The position numbers and the translations under genes are program-made. Below, piece after piece: positions 1-13,727 of a stretch of 64,000 nucleotides of DNA. Location: NCBI GenBank assembly GCA_028829895.1, contig CM054178.1, positions 86,238,058 through 86,302,057 on the forward strand, given 5' to 3'. The notes under the pieces were generated by a model. It ran no database searches. It saw only the letters and a list, made by a program, of their open reading frames with translations, and was not told the origin of the DNA. The first letter of the stretch is position 1; each line of letters opens with the position of its first letter. Source of the stretch: Sinotaia quadrata (lineage: Eukaryota > Mollusca > Gastropoda > Architaenioglossa > Viviparidae).

Positions 1-388
1 CTATTTGTAAGTGGAGCACACAGTTGTTTACATTGTACATTAAAAGCTTAATATTAGTAGTAATATACTGCAGGTCCTCAATAGTGCAGTTTTACAGATA
101 TTTGATTATATTTCTTTTTTTTTAAAATTGTTATAATTAATTGTTATAATTTCTCGAAACATAGAGACGTACTATTCCTATACTGATTTCAAGGATTCAA
201 TGGCGGAATTCACATTGGTTTACTGTCTTATTAGAGACAAAAGCTATCGTGGCTCCCAGTAATGTTTTAGTCAGCATCTATAGTGCTAGCAGTGACACTG
301 TTTCTTCGTTTAAATAGTCTTTATATCACTACAGTACTTCCTGTACCAATGACACATCGTTTCTTGATTTACAATAGTTATGTACTTA

Positions 389-690
389 TTACGTAACAGT
401 AGGTAACAAGAGGGTTCGTACTGGTTACGTAACAGGAGGGATTCGTATGATTACGTAACAGGAGGGATTCATACTGATTACGTAACAGGAGGGATTCGTA
501 TGACTACGTAACAGGAGGGATTCATACTGATTACGTAATATGAGAGCTTTGTACTGATTACGTAATATGAGAGGTTTGTACTGATTACGTAACAAGAGAG
601 GTTTGTACTGATTACATGAGGCTGTTGTGCTGATTATTTAACACGAAGTTTTTGTTCCGATTAGGTAATATGAGTTTGTACTGATTGCAT
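389..690. repeat. 27-bp minisatellite
   Basis: About ten diverging copies of a unit like tgattacgtaacaggagg followed by gattcatac. Confidence 0.85.
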
Positions 691-860
691 GTAGGCAGTG
701 AAAATTCACAGCATAATTATTTCACGTGGACTGCTGCTCACATACATCGTTAATGATTATAAACATGAAGTGTTACAGTGAATAATATAATGCAACCACT
801 CTTTCTACATTATTCTCTTTTCCCCTCTGTTCTCCTCCTCTCCGTTGTCTTCCCCTCTAT

Positions 861-1042
861 GTCAACCTATAGTCATAGATGAACCCATAAATCATAGTCA
901 ACCTAGTCATAGATGAACCCATAAATCATAGTCAACCTACAGTCATATGTGAACCCATAAATCAAAGTCAACCTACGGTCATAGATGAACCCATAAATCA
1001 TAGTCAACCTACAGTCATAAATGAACCCATAAATCATAGTCA
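861..1042. repeat. 36-bp minisatellite
   Basis: About five copies built on agtcatagatgaacccataa and atcatagtcaacc; one copy lacks five bases. Confidence 0.85.
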
Positions 1043-1073
1043 ACATTTCTTCTTACCTATCTGTTCATGTGCT

Positions 1074-1340
1074 TAACTTTGTATCTGACTACACACCTTT
1101 GTATCTGACTACATACCTTTGTATCTGACTACATAACTTTGTATCTGACTACACAACTTTGTATCTGACTACATACCTTTGTATCTGACTACATACCTTT
1201 GTATCTGACTACACAACTTTGTATCTGACTACATACCTTTGTATCTGACTACACAACTTTGTATCTGACTACATACCTTTGTATCTGACTACACACCTTT
1301 GTATCTGACTACATACCTTTGTATCTGACTACACACCTTG
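1074..1340. repeat. 20-bp minisatellite
   Basis: Thirteen nearly identical copies of gtatctgactacataccttt, varying mainly in acatac versus acacac/acacaa. Confidence 0.95.
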
Positions 1341-1344
1341 ATAT

Positions 1345-4250
1345 CCAGTCGTTTCAAACTGAAGAATATTTTTACTACAAAAGTAAACTCAGTCATTTAC
1401 GAACAAGAGAAGTTTACAAGTAATGAATTATAAATTTTACTTCCAAAGTGCCATCGTTCACAATGTACAGTGTTGGCTCAAATATTTGTATACACACTTC
1501 AGTAATCTTTATATTTATATTTTTTCATTTATGATTAAACTTGATGTTAATGTATAGCAGTGGCTATTCCAAATGTGTGCCATTAACTATTTATAATTTA
1601 GAACCCCGGATCAAAAAGTGCTATTACCAAATCTCTCTCTCTCTTTCTCTCTCTCTATATATAGATAGATCATCTCATCGGTTTCAGTAGTGCGAATTTT
1701 GTTATTTTATTATCATGCTGCTTTGAAATTTGTACAGCCATTATATTACAATTATTGTCCTGCTTCCTTTGACATACAGTAAGAGTACAGGTTTGTATAC
1801 ATCTGTAAATGTCTTACAGATTCTCCCACAGTCTGGACAGGTTTAGGGGACACCTTCTATAAGGAATATGTTTACATAGTCTTATACTACACATCAGTAT
1901 TATTTATTTACTTGTTTCAAAGTACCGTATCTGTATTGTACGTACTTTCGTTGGGGCCCTGACCTTAAGAGCATTTAAGATGAGTGCCTTAGAACACGTA
2001 ACTACATTCAGCTCTAGTTTACGTCAGTCTCTGGTCAGTCAATCTCTCAAAAGCTTGAATAAACAAAGGCATTTGACACATTAGAGTTTCATTTCTTTCT
2101 TTTATTGAAAATGGTGGATGAATTAAGAAAGTAGAAAAATAACTAAAACTGCACTACAACGGCGGCGACAACATTACACGTGACAAAAACAAACATCTCT
2201 TCACAGTTGACCAGTGGCTTTCCAATCAGTTCGTTGCATCCCGCGAAAAAAACTACATAATTGTATAATTGTTATTCGTCGCTGTGGTTCGATCACGTGA
2301 TTTCAAGTGTGCGATTATGGCTGTTATGACGCTCCCTTCTGACAGCAGCTGCAGTCTGTGGACAGACAAGAACAGACAAGCAACAGGGAGCATAAATGCG
2401 CATTCATTTTACAGAAATATATCAATCATAATTTTGTAAACAAATTAAAAAATGAAGAAGCAGCATGATACAGTAGTACGCTTATTAGATCGTTTATTAT
2501 TACAAGGCACGTTAAAAAGACAGGCAATTATCTATATGTTTATTTTCTATAGAGAATGAAATGACCATGTTGAACTAATATAAATATTTTCTTTTGCTAA
2601 TAAAGTGAGCACACCGAAAGAAAATTATTTATTGGTATTACAGCAAGGTCAGTAGGATACATCAGGAAAATGGTCACTCAGGTGCTCCTGGTCACACAGG
2701 TATTGTTCCTAAACACACAGGTGCTTTTCCTCACAAAGATGTCTAAAATGATGCTCGAAGGATAACTGCAGCTTGAAGAACACAAGAGAAAACTACAAAC
2801 AAGTGGATTATTTCCCTTTGGCCGATACAACGATAGTATGTGACCGTAGCGAAGGCGCCATGCTGTAAACTGAGTTGCACCACGTGACTTTCAAGTATGC
2901 TCATAGTGAATCCTTACCCCCACCCAAGGCCGCCGAGAGAAAGTCCGGGTCCCGGTACAAAGAAGATGTGAAGGCCCTTATACAAAATTCAACCCTTGTA
3001 TTTTTTCATACGTTTGTCAAACAAGGCTGCAATGCGGTTTTCCTTTACAAACAAAGTATGTATTTATCCAATATGTTTTTCTTTTTAAAAATTAGGTTTA
3101 GTACTTTTTTTTTTTATTTTTCCCCTTCATGGGCCCCCTTTGAGCTCTGTGGACTAAGGAATAATGTTCCGGCTGCACCCCCTCTCCTCAGGCCTCCCCC
3201 CCCCACCTTTAATTCACACACTTGTTGCTTGTATGGAAAGACACTTCCAATCCATCATCTCCCCTCCAACATCGGGGACAGTGACAACAGTAACAACAAC
3301 AACAACCACCAAAGACGTTAGCCCACGGACTAATGGGTTAATTTATGCCTCTACCGGCCAGACATGAGTGCAATGGACAACAGACCGCCATTCATCAGTC
3401 ACCACTCTACTACTTTCCTGTCTACCTCAATCCATCCTGTCTTTCTTCATCTTCAACTTTACCAACAGCGGCACACCTCGTGCCAAGCAGCGAAATCGGC
3501 GGAAGTCGGAAGCTGCTATCATCTTAATTGCCGGATGAGAAGCAAATCGCTGGACCTTACTTCCTCACAACTTAGCGTCTGCCTAATGACGTCACACTTT
3601 CAGAACCAGTCCTGCCTGTAGTGTGATTATATGAAATGCTCTGCAGTTCTCAAGATGTATTATTTTTAATCCCATTTTACTGTGCATCACATGGACGACT
3701 ATATACTACACAGACCAACAAATGTAGTCCGTAAAGACCCCAGCATAAAGTATATAATACTGTTGTCTCTAAAATTTACTTTTCTGGAAGAGGAAAGTAA
3801 ATTCAGTTTGGATTGCTGGTGGAATCTCATTTCTGCTTGACATTCTTTCACTTTAATAGAATATGCGCGAGACGAAATATTTTTTTTAAAGTGTTTCAAT
3901 GTTGTCATAGTGGTAATCATTACATCTTGGGAACATGGCCATTTCTCTACTCGGGTAACATATTTTTCAAAATCTTTTTTCTCTCGTGCACTTTAGATCT
4001 GAAATATCCCAAATTACTTGTCTGTTGGTGTTACACTGCGTCACATGACAGACATTTGTATGAAAATATTTATTGGGAATATGAGGTTTTTCTATACGCA
4101 ATTCAACCCAAGTAATAAATGTTTCGTCACTGAAAATTTAAGCAAAAGATAAAATCAATTTAGTGGACAAGCTCATAACATCAAGAGATAAAGAGTTGAT
4201 TATTTTATTTTAGGTTCTATTTTATTTATTATTACTTATCTTACAATCAT
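1345..4250. other. Intergenic region without a recognised gene
   Basis: Unique AT-rich sequence with a short (TC)n tract at 1636-1667 and poly-T runs. The open frames at 2875-3621 are proline-rich and Asn-repeat readings without family resemblance. Around 2050-2190 an AATAAA followed by ctacaacggcggcgacaac weakly recalls an LTR/primer-site junction, which I cannot substantiate. Confidence 0.4.
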
Positions 4251-4271
4251 TAATGGCAAATCCTGTGTAGT

Positions 4272-4277
4272 TTTATT
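4272..4277 (-). promoter_or_regulatory. Polyadenylation signal of IFI-1
   Basis: AATAAA on the minus strand begins four nucleotides after the IFI-1 TAG stop codon. Such a short 3' UTR is unusual but agrees with the chosen last exon. Cleavage would fall around 4245-4260. Confidence 0.6.
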
Positions 4278-4280
4278 ATA

Positions 4281-4942
4281 CTAACCCTTCGTTTCGGGGG
4301 TCGCGAGGACACCCACGACACCACCCAGGGCACCACTTAGAGTAGTTCCTAGAAACCCCACGCCTGCAGCACCAGCCGCCTAAACGAGTACATGACATTG
4401 AATAAACTATTACAGGTATCATAATAACGTTTGTATTGCGTGCAATAAGTATAGATTCATAAAGCTCTATACGCACCACAGCATATATACATATACATTG
4501 TACATATATAAACCATAGCAATACACACACGCACGCACGCGCACGCACACACATACACACACACACACACATATCACAGCATAGAAATACAGAGTACACG
4601 AATAAATGAAGATGCATAAATATGTACACAAACAAACACACACATAAACATCGACGGACTTCATGCCAAGCGTATCACGCATTCAGTGGCACGTATTTTT
4701 GTGTAGCACGTATATGTGTGTTTAGGAATCATACTTCACATTTCTACCTTGTGTCTCTTTCTGTGTGTCTTTGTCTGCATCTCTTGTGTCAGTCTGACTC
4801 TGTTATCGTTTCCGTGTCTATGTCTCTCTGTCCATGTCTGCGTATGTGTCTGGGTGCGCATCTCAGCCTATCTGTCTGTGTGTCTGGGTTATCTGTGCCT
4901 ACGTGTATGTGTATTTGCTCGTGTGTCTCAAGTCATTGTCTG

Positions 4943-5006
<64 letters not shown>

Positions 5007-7145
5007 TTTTCTGAATTCTTTAACAGAAATCATTGCCCAAAGGCATAGAGAAGTGAGCACTCTCACCTGTAAAGAACTGACTATACCCATTCCATAGCCA
5101 TAAGTAGCTGCCAGAGACATCAGTTTAGCACCCACGGAACCAGCTGCAATTCCAGTCGCTCCAAATCCTGCAGCGGTTAGTACAACTGGTGCCCCAACTA
5201 CTGTCACTGCTGCCCCCGCTACTACCCCCACTGCTGGTACTCCGTATGTCCAAAGTTTGCTCGGTTCTGCAATTAGTTGGAAGATGAAGGTTTAGTCACA
5301 GTTACACTAGTAGAACAAAGATGATCTTGTGATTGTCACAGTTACACTAGTAGAACAAAGATGATCTTGTGATTGTCACAGTTACACTAGTAGCACAAAG
5401 ATGATCTTGTGATTGTCACAGTTACACTAGTAGCACAAAGATGATCTTGTGATTGTCACAGTTACACTAGTAGCACAAAGATGATCTTGTGATTGTCACA
5501 GTTACACTAGTAGCACAAAGATGATCTTGTGATTGTCACAGTTATATCAGCAGTACAAGGAAAATCTTGCAATTTAAAAACAAATCCAATCTACCGAGTA
5601 TATTGTCTGTAAAAAACATGTCTCCATACAACAGCTTGCAGGATTGCTTCTTCAGACAATACTTAGGGACTTTTATTTACTCTTGATTTCTCTTTATTTA
5701 GTCATGAGTCTTTATTTACTCTTTATTTGCTGTTTTTTACCGTTTATTTATTCACGATTTCGCTCTTTATTTTACTGTTTACTCAAGATTTTTTTCTTTG
5801 TATTTACTCTAGATTTTACTATTCAGTTTACTCTATTTACTCATAGTTTTTTCCTCTTATTTATTCTTTATATTATTGTTTATGTCACTTCGTATTTATT
5901 CTTGATTGTACTCTTAATTTTACTGTAATTGCTAATGATTTTTTATTTTGATGTTACTCTTTATTTTACTTGGCGTAAGAAGAGTCACTCATGTTCTACG
6001 TTATATCTGCCCACGTGTCCTCTGAAACATTCAAATTTACGTCCGGAGTATTTTAAATGGGGATCACAAATATGCAGTTATTTCAAAAACTGACGTCACA
6101 ATTACTGCAAATGTACTGGCAAAATGACATATTTGGGACTTTATACAAACAAAGGTTGGAATAATGCGGGACCATCTTAACATTTATTTTGAAAAAAAAA
6201 TAGCCTATAAATAATGCACGGTTAAACTCAGATTTACTTTTATTTGCCTATTTCACGGGGCCCGTCAAAGTCAATATTTGAAAGAGTACTTATCTTTGCG
6301 ACGATGTCAAACGATTTCGCAAAACTGCTTATCCGATCGGTTTATATGCTGTCCATTAACTGTGCAAACTCCAGGAAAATAACTCACTGAAATTAAATGA
6401 CAAGTTTCTTCTTTTCGGTTTTTCTTTCTGATATTTATTCGCCTAATGCCCTCCGTTTTAAACGCCACTTATTTATATTTTCAGCTGTGTTGTCAACCAG
6501 CATCGAATGGATCGCTACTTTGTGACACTAACTTATAATGAGCCTTGCCAGCCACAAACAGAAGTGTCACGTGATCTGTGACGTAGATAATCTATTTGCT
6601 TACCGTGTTCGAGGAAAGAAAACGTCACGCAACCGTGGATCAAACAAAGCCACTCCGAGCCAAGTCGACAAACGTTTTCGGAAAATGGAATTTGAGATGG
6701 GGTGCGTTTGAAAGGTGAGACCCGATCTCGTTTCATTTAAAATTTAACAAATTAACAGAAGTGTGTTTGCAATATGTTCAAATATGTCAATGCTGTTATT
6801 GTAGAAAAATGGACAACAATTAAAAAATAATGATATATATACAAAAACTATATTTTTATTATTTTGCTTGTTTATTAACGAAAACCATTAGGAAAGTGCT
6901 CTAATCTATTGCAATTTAATGGTTCGTTAAATAATAAATATGTTATAAGGATCATTATCATCATCACTATTACTACTACTACTACCAATGTTCCCTGTAA
7001 GTTACACAGTCATTAGAAAATGCCGAGCAGCAGTTTCAGAATTCCGCTCACAAGTTTTGGTAATAAACTCAAACAATCGCCAATTTCGCGCATACAGGAT
7101 AAATAATAGAGGGAACGTTGACTACTACTACTAATAATAATAATA

Positions 7146-7187
<42 letters not shown>

Positions 7188-10100
7188 GTAATAATAGTAA
7201 TAATAATAATAATAGTAATAGTAAAAGAGACTGAATAGTAATAGTAATAATAGTAATAATGGTAATAATAATAATAATAGTAATAATAATAGTAATAATA
7301 ATAATAATAGTAATAGCAAGCAGAAGTGATACCAATAGTGATAGGAGCCTTGGGGAACATAACATCAGAATTGGAAGGCTACCTGAATAAACTCCCTGGA
7401 AACCACAGAATCGCTCCACTACTCAAAGCAGCGCTCCTCGGAAGTGCCCACATCCTCCGTAAAACCTTGGATCTCCCAGAATCTTGGTAAGATTCCGAGA
7501 CCTTGGATCACAGCCGACAGTCAAACAGAAGTCGTGGAAAGAGACTGAATAGTAATAGTAATAATAGTAATAATGGTAATAATAATAATAGTAATAATAA
7601 TAGTAATAATAATAATAATAATAGTAATAATAATAGTAATAATAATAATAATAGTAATAGTAATAATAGTAATAATGGTAATAATAATAATAGTAATAGT
7701 AATAATAGTAATAATGGTAATAATAATAATAATAATAGTAATAATAGTAATAATAATAATTCGAGAAATTTTCATAAGACAAGTGTGATGTCGGCATCAC
7801 TTACCTTCACATGTGCAGTCACAAGCCCCGTCACTGATGACGTCAGAAAATGACTGCAGCAGAAGAACTAGCGCAATCATGACCTGAAAATTGTATGTTC
7901 ACGATGAGCTAAAATAAAACTGAAGGCTTTACTAACATTGTTATACACTAATTAGGTTAGATGGCATTCTTGTTAAGTTACACTTTGTGTACATGTCTGG
8001 TTAAGTTACACTTTGTGTACATGTCTGGTTAACTTACACTTTGTGTACATGTCTTGATATTTGATGAATGAAGCTTACGATGAGGTGAAGCTGAAGGCTA
8101 TACTAGCACCGATAAATACTTTTTGGATAAGATAACATATGATTAAGTTAGATCTCATATACATGAACTGATATTTGTCGAGTAGAACAAAACTAAATAA
8201 ATAAATTCTGCAACTTGACCAACTCGCTGCTCACCAGCCCCAGCCAATCTAAGAAGACAACGGTGGATCCACAACGACAAAAAAAAATAAAATAAACAAA
8301 AAGAAAAGAAAAATGAACTCACCAAGAAAAGAGACAGCACAACCATCTCCCTGACCAAAAACAAATTTTTCAATAATCCCCTCCCGCCCTCACCCCAAGA
8401 CAGATACATACAGGAAGACAACCAACCATACCAAAACTCGGATATCATACCGCCAACAATGGTCCAAAGAGGAGTGCAACTAGTAGTATTCTGCCGAGGA
8501 CATGACCAGAAATTCTCCAAGTAAATAAAAGTCTTCATCCACGGCCAGACACTAATGTCCAATTAAATTTCGAATTTTCAATGTCCTCGAAAACCCTTTT
8601 ATTTCTTGACCAGTTGCTGGCTTTGTTTGCCTGCAGGACGGGAGTACAACAGACATGAGGCACAAACACACCCTCCAAAAAAGAAATCCAACCCGGGGAA
8701 AGGGGGGAATGAGTGGGCGTAAGAATGGTGAGGCCAAAACAAAACGTCAATAAGACAGGTGAGGCGCCCCACCATCTAATGTGGGATTTATTATTCCCTA
8801 ATAGCTGTGACGGGACATCGTGGCATGGAGTTCGCAATTCTATTGCTAGAAGTTTAGTACCAAAAAACAATGTACTACACATTAGCAACTGAATTAATCC
8901 AATGCAATTCCCTTACTCAGTCTATACCTCAACTCATTCTGAACTTAAATGAAAGATCTATGATTCACACGTGAACTGAACTGGTTACGACTGCTAGAGG
9001 CACCGTTTTTCCAATCTTACCTAACGGTTTACTACTTACAGATGCGCTTAAATAAAGCTACAAGCGCATCTTATAGTGAGATCGATAAATAACATCTTAC
9101 TGATCACATCCCCATTCAATTCCAGTCAGGAGTGAAGTCCAACTGTTAATTGATACATATAGAAAGTTTAATAGCACAAACTAATGGATTTGAAAACAGT
9201 TTATTATAGAGTGCGATAAATCATAAGCGCCCCTACTCATGTTAATAAAGATTTTAAAATAGGAAGAAAAAGAAAAAAAAAATCTAGGTAAACAAGGTGT
9301 ATAGGAAAGTCCACTACACACACGTTGTTTGACGTAGTTAACCAAGTCGCCCCAAGATACTAACGGGATGTCTGCTGGAATACAAGACCTAGAGGGGTTG
9401 TTAATGTATCATTATCCCTGTAACCTGAACTGGACCAGTGTGGCTTGGTAACGGAAAGAAGGGGGTAATTACCGGCCTAGAAAGCTAGAAACAATGCTAG
9501 GGCAACAGGAACGGGCTAGAGATAAGAGTTTCGTTTGTCATCATAAACTAGCATAGGCACAGAAATGGGTAGTTTCAAAGAGGCGAGTCCCAGAAATTTG
9601 GTCTGGTCTTTTAGAAAAAATATTGTTTGAGTAAAAATCTAGTTAGAAGACTCAATTGCGGACTAATATTCTAAGGAAGAATTCATTGTACTCCAACCAG
9701 ATTACTTTTGATTCTTCGGTTTTGAAGAAGGTGGAAGATATGTGTGACTGATTTTTAAATCTTGGTTTAAGCTTTGTGTAACAATAATAGAACATTTTGT
9801 AGATATTTATATATCATTAACTCACATATTTCCTTTCAGCTTAGCGTCAATGTGCTCAGAGAAAATTAATAGCCATAGACATTTAAATACTTTAAATTAT
9901 AGGCAGCAGTCTCTTACACTGCTTTATTGATTTGCAGAATCACTGAACTTGCTAATCCCGGAACCTGCTGATCATTTGATCTGCTAACTGGGCATCTAAC
10001 GAGATTGTTGGCAAGATTTTGCAGTTCATGCGAAGTCAAGAGGGGCGTAGCCTCGCGTCGAACAGCTTGCTGCAGTACAGAGTTTGTGGCACAGGTCAGC

Positions 10101-11253
10101 CAGTGCTGTGCTGAATTCTTTACTTTGGGACTTTTAGCTAAGTACTTGTACGGAGTTTGTGGCATGGGTCAGCCAGTGCTGTACTGAATTCTTTACTTTG
10201 GGACTTTGAGCTAAGTACTTAAACCAAGGCATTGAAAACAAAGTGAATATGGATTAAACTTACAAACTTACAAAGTCGTGATTCCTACAGAAAGGGGAAA
10301 GAGAAAAGAAAACTGACAGAATAACTTTAGGGCGAAAAAACAAGTTACCTTCTTAGGGGAGACCATTTTATCTCTGAATCAGTTTAGGGGATTACTTTTG
10401 TAGCCTGTCATTACATTCATTTTAATTATTGTTCTATTTTTTTCTTTGATTGTTATATAAAGTTTCTTATTAACTTTTCATTAGTGTTGTGTCACTTTCA
10501 TTATTATTTTCATCAATTTCTATAAGTGTCATCATCACATCTGTCCTGAATCTGTCTTTGTCTTATCTGTCAGGAAATCGTTTCCTCTGGTGCTTGTACG
10601 AGCTGCCGGAAGTGACGACCTCAACTGTTGTCCTGTCTTAGATATTCGTATTTATGGGAGGTGCCAACAATAAGTATCTGCTTCAGACTGAACTGCGGAG
10701 GTAAATGTACACACTGAGCAAAGCCAATTGAGGCAAGTACATTGTGAATCAAATAATTTGAATTGAATTATACAGTGCTGTAGTTAGAGTACTTTCAGTA
10801 CAAGTAGGCCTACATAATAATTATGACAATGAAAATGTTTGTCAACTATTGAATATTAACACACATCTTAATTTTAATATGCTACATAGGGAAGAGGTAA
10901 ATAGTTTCTTTCTAGTTAGTGTGGCGGACTGGAGGGTGTGGGGTTTCGAGGTCAAAGATTAGCTAACTACGCAATCACAAGATCACAACAGTCATATATG
11001 GTCTTATAATTTAATTTTAGACTTTTGAAATTACCTGAAATTTTAGCTCATCTAGAACCCAAGTAGCCAAAGTATAACACTATCTCCTCAGACGTGTTTG
11101 CTTCTGTCTCGGCTATGGCCGACCAAGATTGACAATTACAGCTTGATATAAATGTGGAGTTGCGCAATAGCTTCTAACATTTTTCAAAGATCAGCTACAA
11201 CATAAACCATAACCTCAGTTTTACGTGCGATTTCAACTGACCTTGGTGTTCAT
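4281..11253 (-). CDS. IFI-1: IFI6/IFI27-like (ISG12/FAM14) protein, 4 exons, 129 aa
   Basis: Spliced gene on the minus strand. Coding exons in transcript order: 11253-11242 (MNTK, donor AAG|gtcagt), 7883-7805 (79 nt), 5266-5067 (200 nt), 4379-4281 (99 nt, TAG stop). Exon phases are 0, 1, 0 and all introns are GT-AG. Residues 1-21 form a signal peptide (VMIALVLLLQSF core), followed by Cys25-x-Cys27-x-Cys29. Residues 39-129 are the Ifi-6-16 core: GVVAGAAVTVVGAP, GFGATGIAAGS, MSLAATYGYG, SSLQ|AAGAAG. The family comprises small hydrophobic membrane proteins; vertebrate members are interferon-induced and act at mitochondria or ER in apoptosis and antiviral defence. That role is not shown here. Exon 1 is 3.4 kb from exon 2 and was chosen because its 12-nt MNxK structure and phase match IFI-3 and IFI-4; it is the least certain part. 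Intron 2 holds a 40-bp minisatellite and two AAT-rich tracts. Confidence 0.82.
4940..5002. repeat. (TC)n microsatellite
   Basis: About 30 CT dinucleotides inside the last intron of IFI-1, close to the exon 3 donor. Confidence 0.95.
5295..5560. repeat. 40-bp minisatellite in IFI-1 intron 2
   Basis: Six copies of gtcacagttacactagtag(a/c) followed by acaaagatgatcttgtgatt, beginning 29 bp upstream of exon 3, with a decayed seventh. Confidence 0.95.
7125..7316. repeat. (AAT/AGT)n trinucleotide tract, first block
   Basis: Interrupted AAT repeat with AGT variants in IFI-1 intron 2. It produces long spurious poly-Tyr, Leu and Ile frames. Confidence 0.95.
7549..7760. repeat. (AAT/AGT)n trinucleotide tract, second block
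   Basis: Same repeat as the 7.1-7.3 kb block, ending about 45 bp from IFI-1 exon 2. The agagactgaatagtaatagt junction occurs in both blocks, pointing to local duplication. Confidence 0.95.
7970..8055. repeat. 28-bp minisatellite
   Basis: Three copies of ttaagttacactttgtgtac followed by atgtctgg in IFI-1 intron 1. Confidence 0.9.
8527..8655 (+). pseudogene. Possible Penelope-like reverse transcriptase fragment
   Basis: One frame reads KSLHPRPDTNVQLNFEF then SMSSKTLLFLD, resembling the segment just after the YxDD motif of Penelope-like and related reverse transcriptases (LNSLHPSIKFT.E....LPFLDV). A neighbouring frame gives TTDMRHKHT, reminiscent of the following YRKPTHTDRYL. No intact YxDD is visible and frames change repeatedly. 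It lies in intron 1 of IFI-1. Tentative. Confidence 0.35.
8660..11240. other. Remainder of IFI-1 intron 1
   Basis: No gene, RNA or complete mobile element seen. A 62-bp segment is tandemly repeated around 10075-10215 (gtggca(c/t)(a/g)ggtcagccagtgctg...). Confidence 0.5.
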
Positions 11254-11469
11254 GATTGTTTGGAAGACAGGTACCAGACACAGCAGACAACAAAGCAACA
11301 CGCACTTTCACATCGGCAGCTTTTCTCCGTTTGAAAGCCGACTGACGCATGTTTTTCATACGTCACCAGTAACCCGGATAATACAGCGCGCGCGTTTGAC
11401 AGCCTAATGACAGGCTCGCAAATATAACGTAATACATTTTCTGTGCGAGCTTCATTGTCAGTGTACACG

Positions 11470-11516
11470 AGTGTACGCGCGCGCGCGCGTGTGTGTGTGT
11501 GTGTGTGTGTGTGTGT
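11470..11516. repeat. (GC)n/(GT)n microsatellite
   Basis: Alternating purine-pyrimidine tract upstream of IFI-1, starting gcgcgcgcgcg and continuing as GT. Confidence 0.95.
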
Positions 11517-12973
11517 CTAACTAATTCTGTTCGGGAGTCTTAATTCATTTGATTCGGCACGCACACACACATACATGTATTATGTGAGTGTCCGTTTCTT
11601 TTTGATTCAATGACACCGAGAGAGAAAAAGAGGGAGACATTTATAATGATCCCCTGGATTATTTTAATATTTAATTTCCCCCGTATTTAAATAAATAAAG
11701 TTATATATGGTAGACACGATACCTGTTCATGATTGATGTCTTTCCGATTTTTCAATAATCAAGCTCGCTTGTTAGCCAGTTTATTCATCTTTACGAAGTG
11801 TTAACTGGGGACTGGAAGAGTATAACTTTGATATTGCTACTACGAACTAATATGGACAGCAGGTAACAGCCATAACTACTTAACGATCCTCTGAAGTGAG
11901 AGGGCGACAGGTGGTCTAGGCTGCCATTGATACACGCAAGCAGATCTATGAATGACGGGGAAACCCAAGCCAAGTTTAACCGGTAGACAATAGGAGATAG
12001 AATGAATCATGGGTCACATGAATTATAGGCACGCCTTGATCACTATTCAAAAATATGCTTGATGACGTCAGACGTTTATGGTGGATTTTGCCCTATGACT
12101 AGCAAAATAGTTATAGTACAGTATAATCAAACTATGGTATATGGATGAATGAAAGAAATAGTAACAAATTCTATTTTCTTCACTGAAATTGTGAGAAACC
12201 CTTGGAGATAAAATAAACGTTATTTATTATGTACTAGAGTCTACAAGATATTATATTTATAAAATTTAATAAACTATTCTTTTTCAGATTTGGTGTAGTA
12301 GAAATTGTGGGACACAGGAGCTAGAACGTTATACCACGTTCAGTTATTAGTATTGTAAAATATACTTTAAGGCTGTCAATGATTATTTGCAGAGTTTTCA
12401 GTTTGCCAGAGTTAGGCTTTCTAGCATTTTCTGGGGTTGGCAGCTTGAGTCCAGTGTTGATGCTAAATCAGGTTTAAAACTTTAATTGAAAATGTCCGTG
12501 AGAAACAAATACATATTTACAATGCAATCTTTGTTATGACCACGGAGGAGGAAGGGAAGGGGCGCAACTCCTCGAGTACACGGTAGTAGTGTAGAAGATG
12601 CAATTCTACAAATTGTCAACAGCTGTACAAGTCTAAGTTAACGAACACTGATGAACTATATTTCACTGAATGCTCTAAATATAGGAAGGGACTGGAATGC
12701 CATGTATGTAGTTCTGCATATCTACAAATAACCATTTTATCTTCTTTTTTTTTTTTTTTAGTACTATAAATAATTGTTATTTCCTTAAACATGATTACAG
12801 TAAATTTCATATCGAGAATGACTCAGTAGCTAATGTTAAAGACAACAAATAACAGACGAAGTAGAATATTTAATAGCATCTTTATTGCCTAATATTATTA
12901 CGTCATTATATTAATTAATTTTGGATTATACTGTGCATGAATGAACTCATTACTTATGCATTGAACTATGTAC

Positions 12974-12976
<3 letters not shown>

Positions 12977-13014
<38 letters not shown>

Positions 13015-13143
13015 CATTAGACTATGAATAAATGTATTTATTAACAAAGCTAAAACAGCAGCATAATCGACTATTTAGAAGTAATTACACCGCACTGAGA
13101 GGCAGTAATGAAATAAATAATAATAATAATAATAATAATAATG
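12977..13143. repeat. Two (AAT)n microsatellites
   Basis: Pure AAT runs at about 12977-13013 and 13115-13143, separated by about 100 bp of unique sequence. Confidence 0.95.
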
Positions 13144-13727
13144 AATTTTATTATTACTTTCATTATGGTACATTGCTCTATACCTGCCTAAAGTGGCATA
13201 GCCTGCAGCTAAACAAGATCAGTAGGTAACATATTCAAGAAAAGATAATTTTTAAATGCTTGTTTAGTATGTGTTGAGTTATCCTTTCTTACATCATTCC
13301 GGTGTTAGTTTTCAGCAGATTTTGCATTAGAGTGAAAATATCCTATGCAAGACATGCAAGTGACTACTGTAATACTATACAAAACTGTGCACACAACATA
13401 CTGTGTGCTTTGTAAATTTAATAATATATTCTACATACATCAGTTGGCATGTTATATAAATTCCATATTATATTCTACATATATCAATCTAATTGCAATA
13501 TTAAATTCATAATAATTTTATATTCTACATACATCATTCTTTACCGTTGATAAACATCATATTGTATCCTACATGAATCATTGATTTTGTTGCATATTTC
13601 ACATACTTTCCATTTTAAGCAAAAAAATAACTTATATGGCTTACAATTCTACTACAGCTATGGTCACACAAGTCATCTCATGTACAGATGTAGCCTTGCA
13701 GTTATTAGCAACTCTCATTTAAAATTG

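Noticed and set aside
2040..2185. Possible LTR end plus primer-binding site (AATAAA followed by ctacaacggcggcgacaac)
   Set aside because: No LTR start, target duplication or coding remnant could be identified.
4276..4682. Minus-strand open frames of 121 and 71 aa through IFI-1 exon 4
   Set aside because: They read the exon in the wrong frame and continue into a CA-repeat intron; Cys/Val-rich composition is a repeat artefact.
7013..7853. Long poly-Tyr, poly-Ile, poly-Leu and poly-Asn open frames on both strands
   Set aside because: They are translations of AAT/AGT trinucleotide tracts in IFI-1 intron 2; no domain and every frame is open.
8325..8348. Minus-strand MVVLSLFL followed by a gtgagt donor, as an alternative exon 1 for IFI-1
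   Set aside because: Phase fits, but the 12-nt MNTK exon at 11253-11242 matches the other four genes in length and residue pattern; kept only as a fallback.
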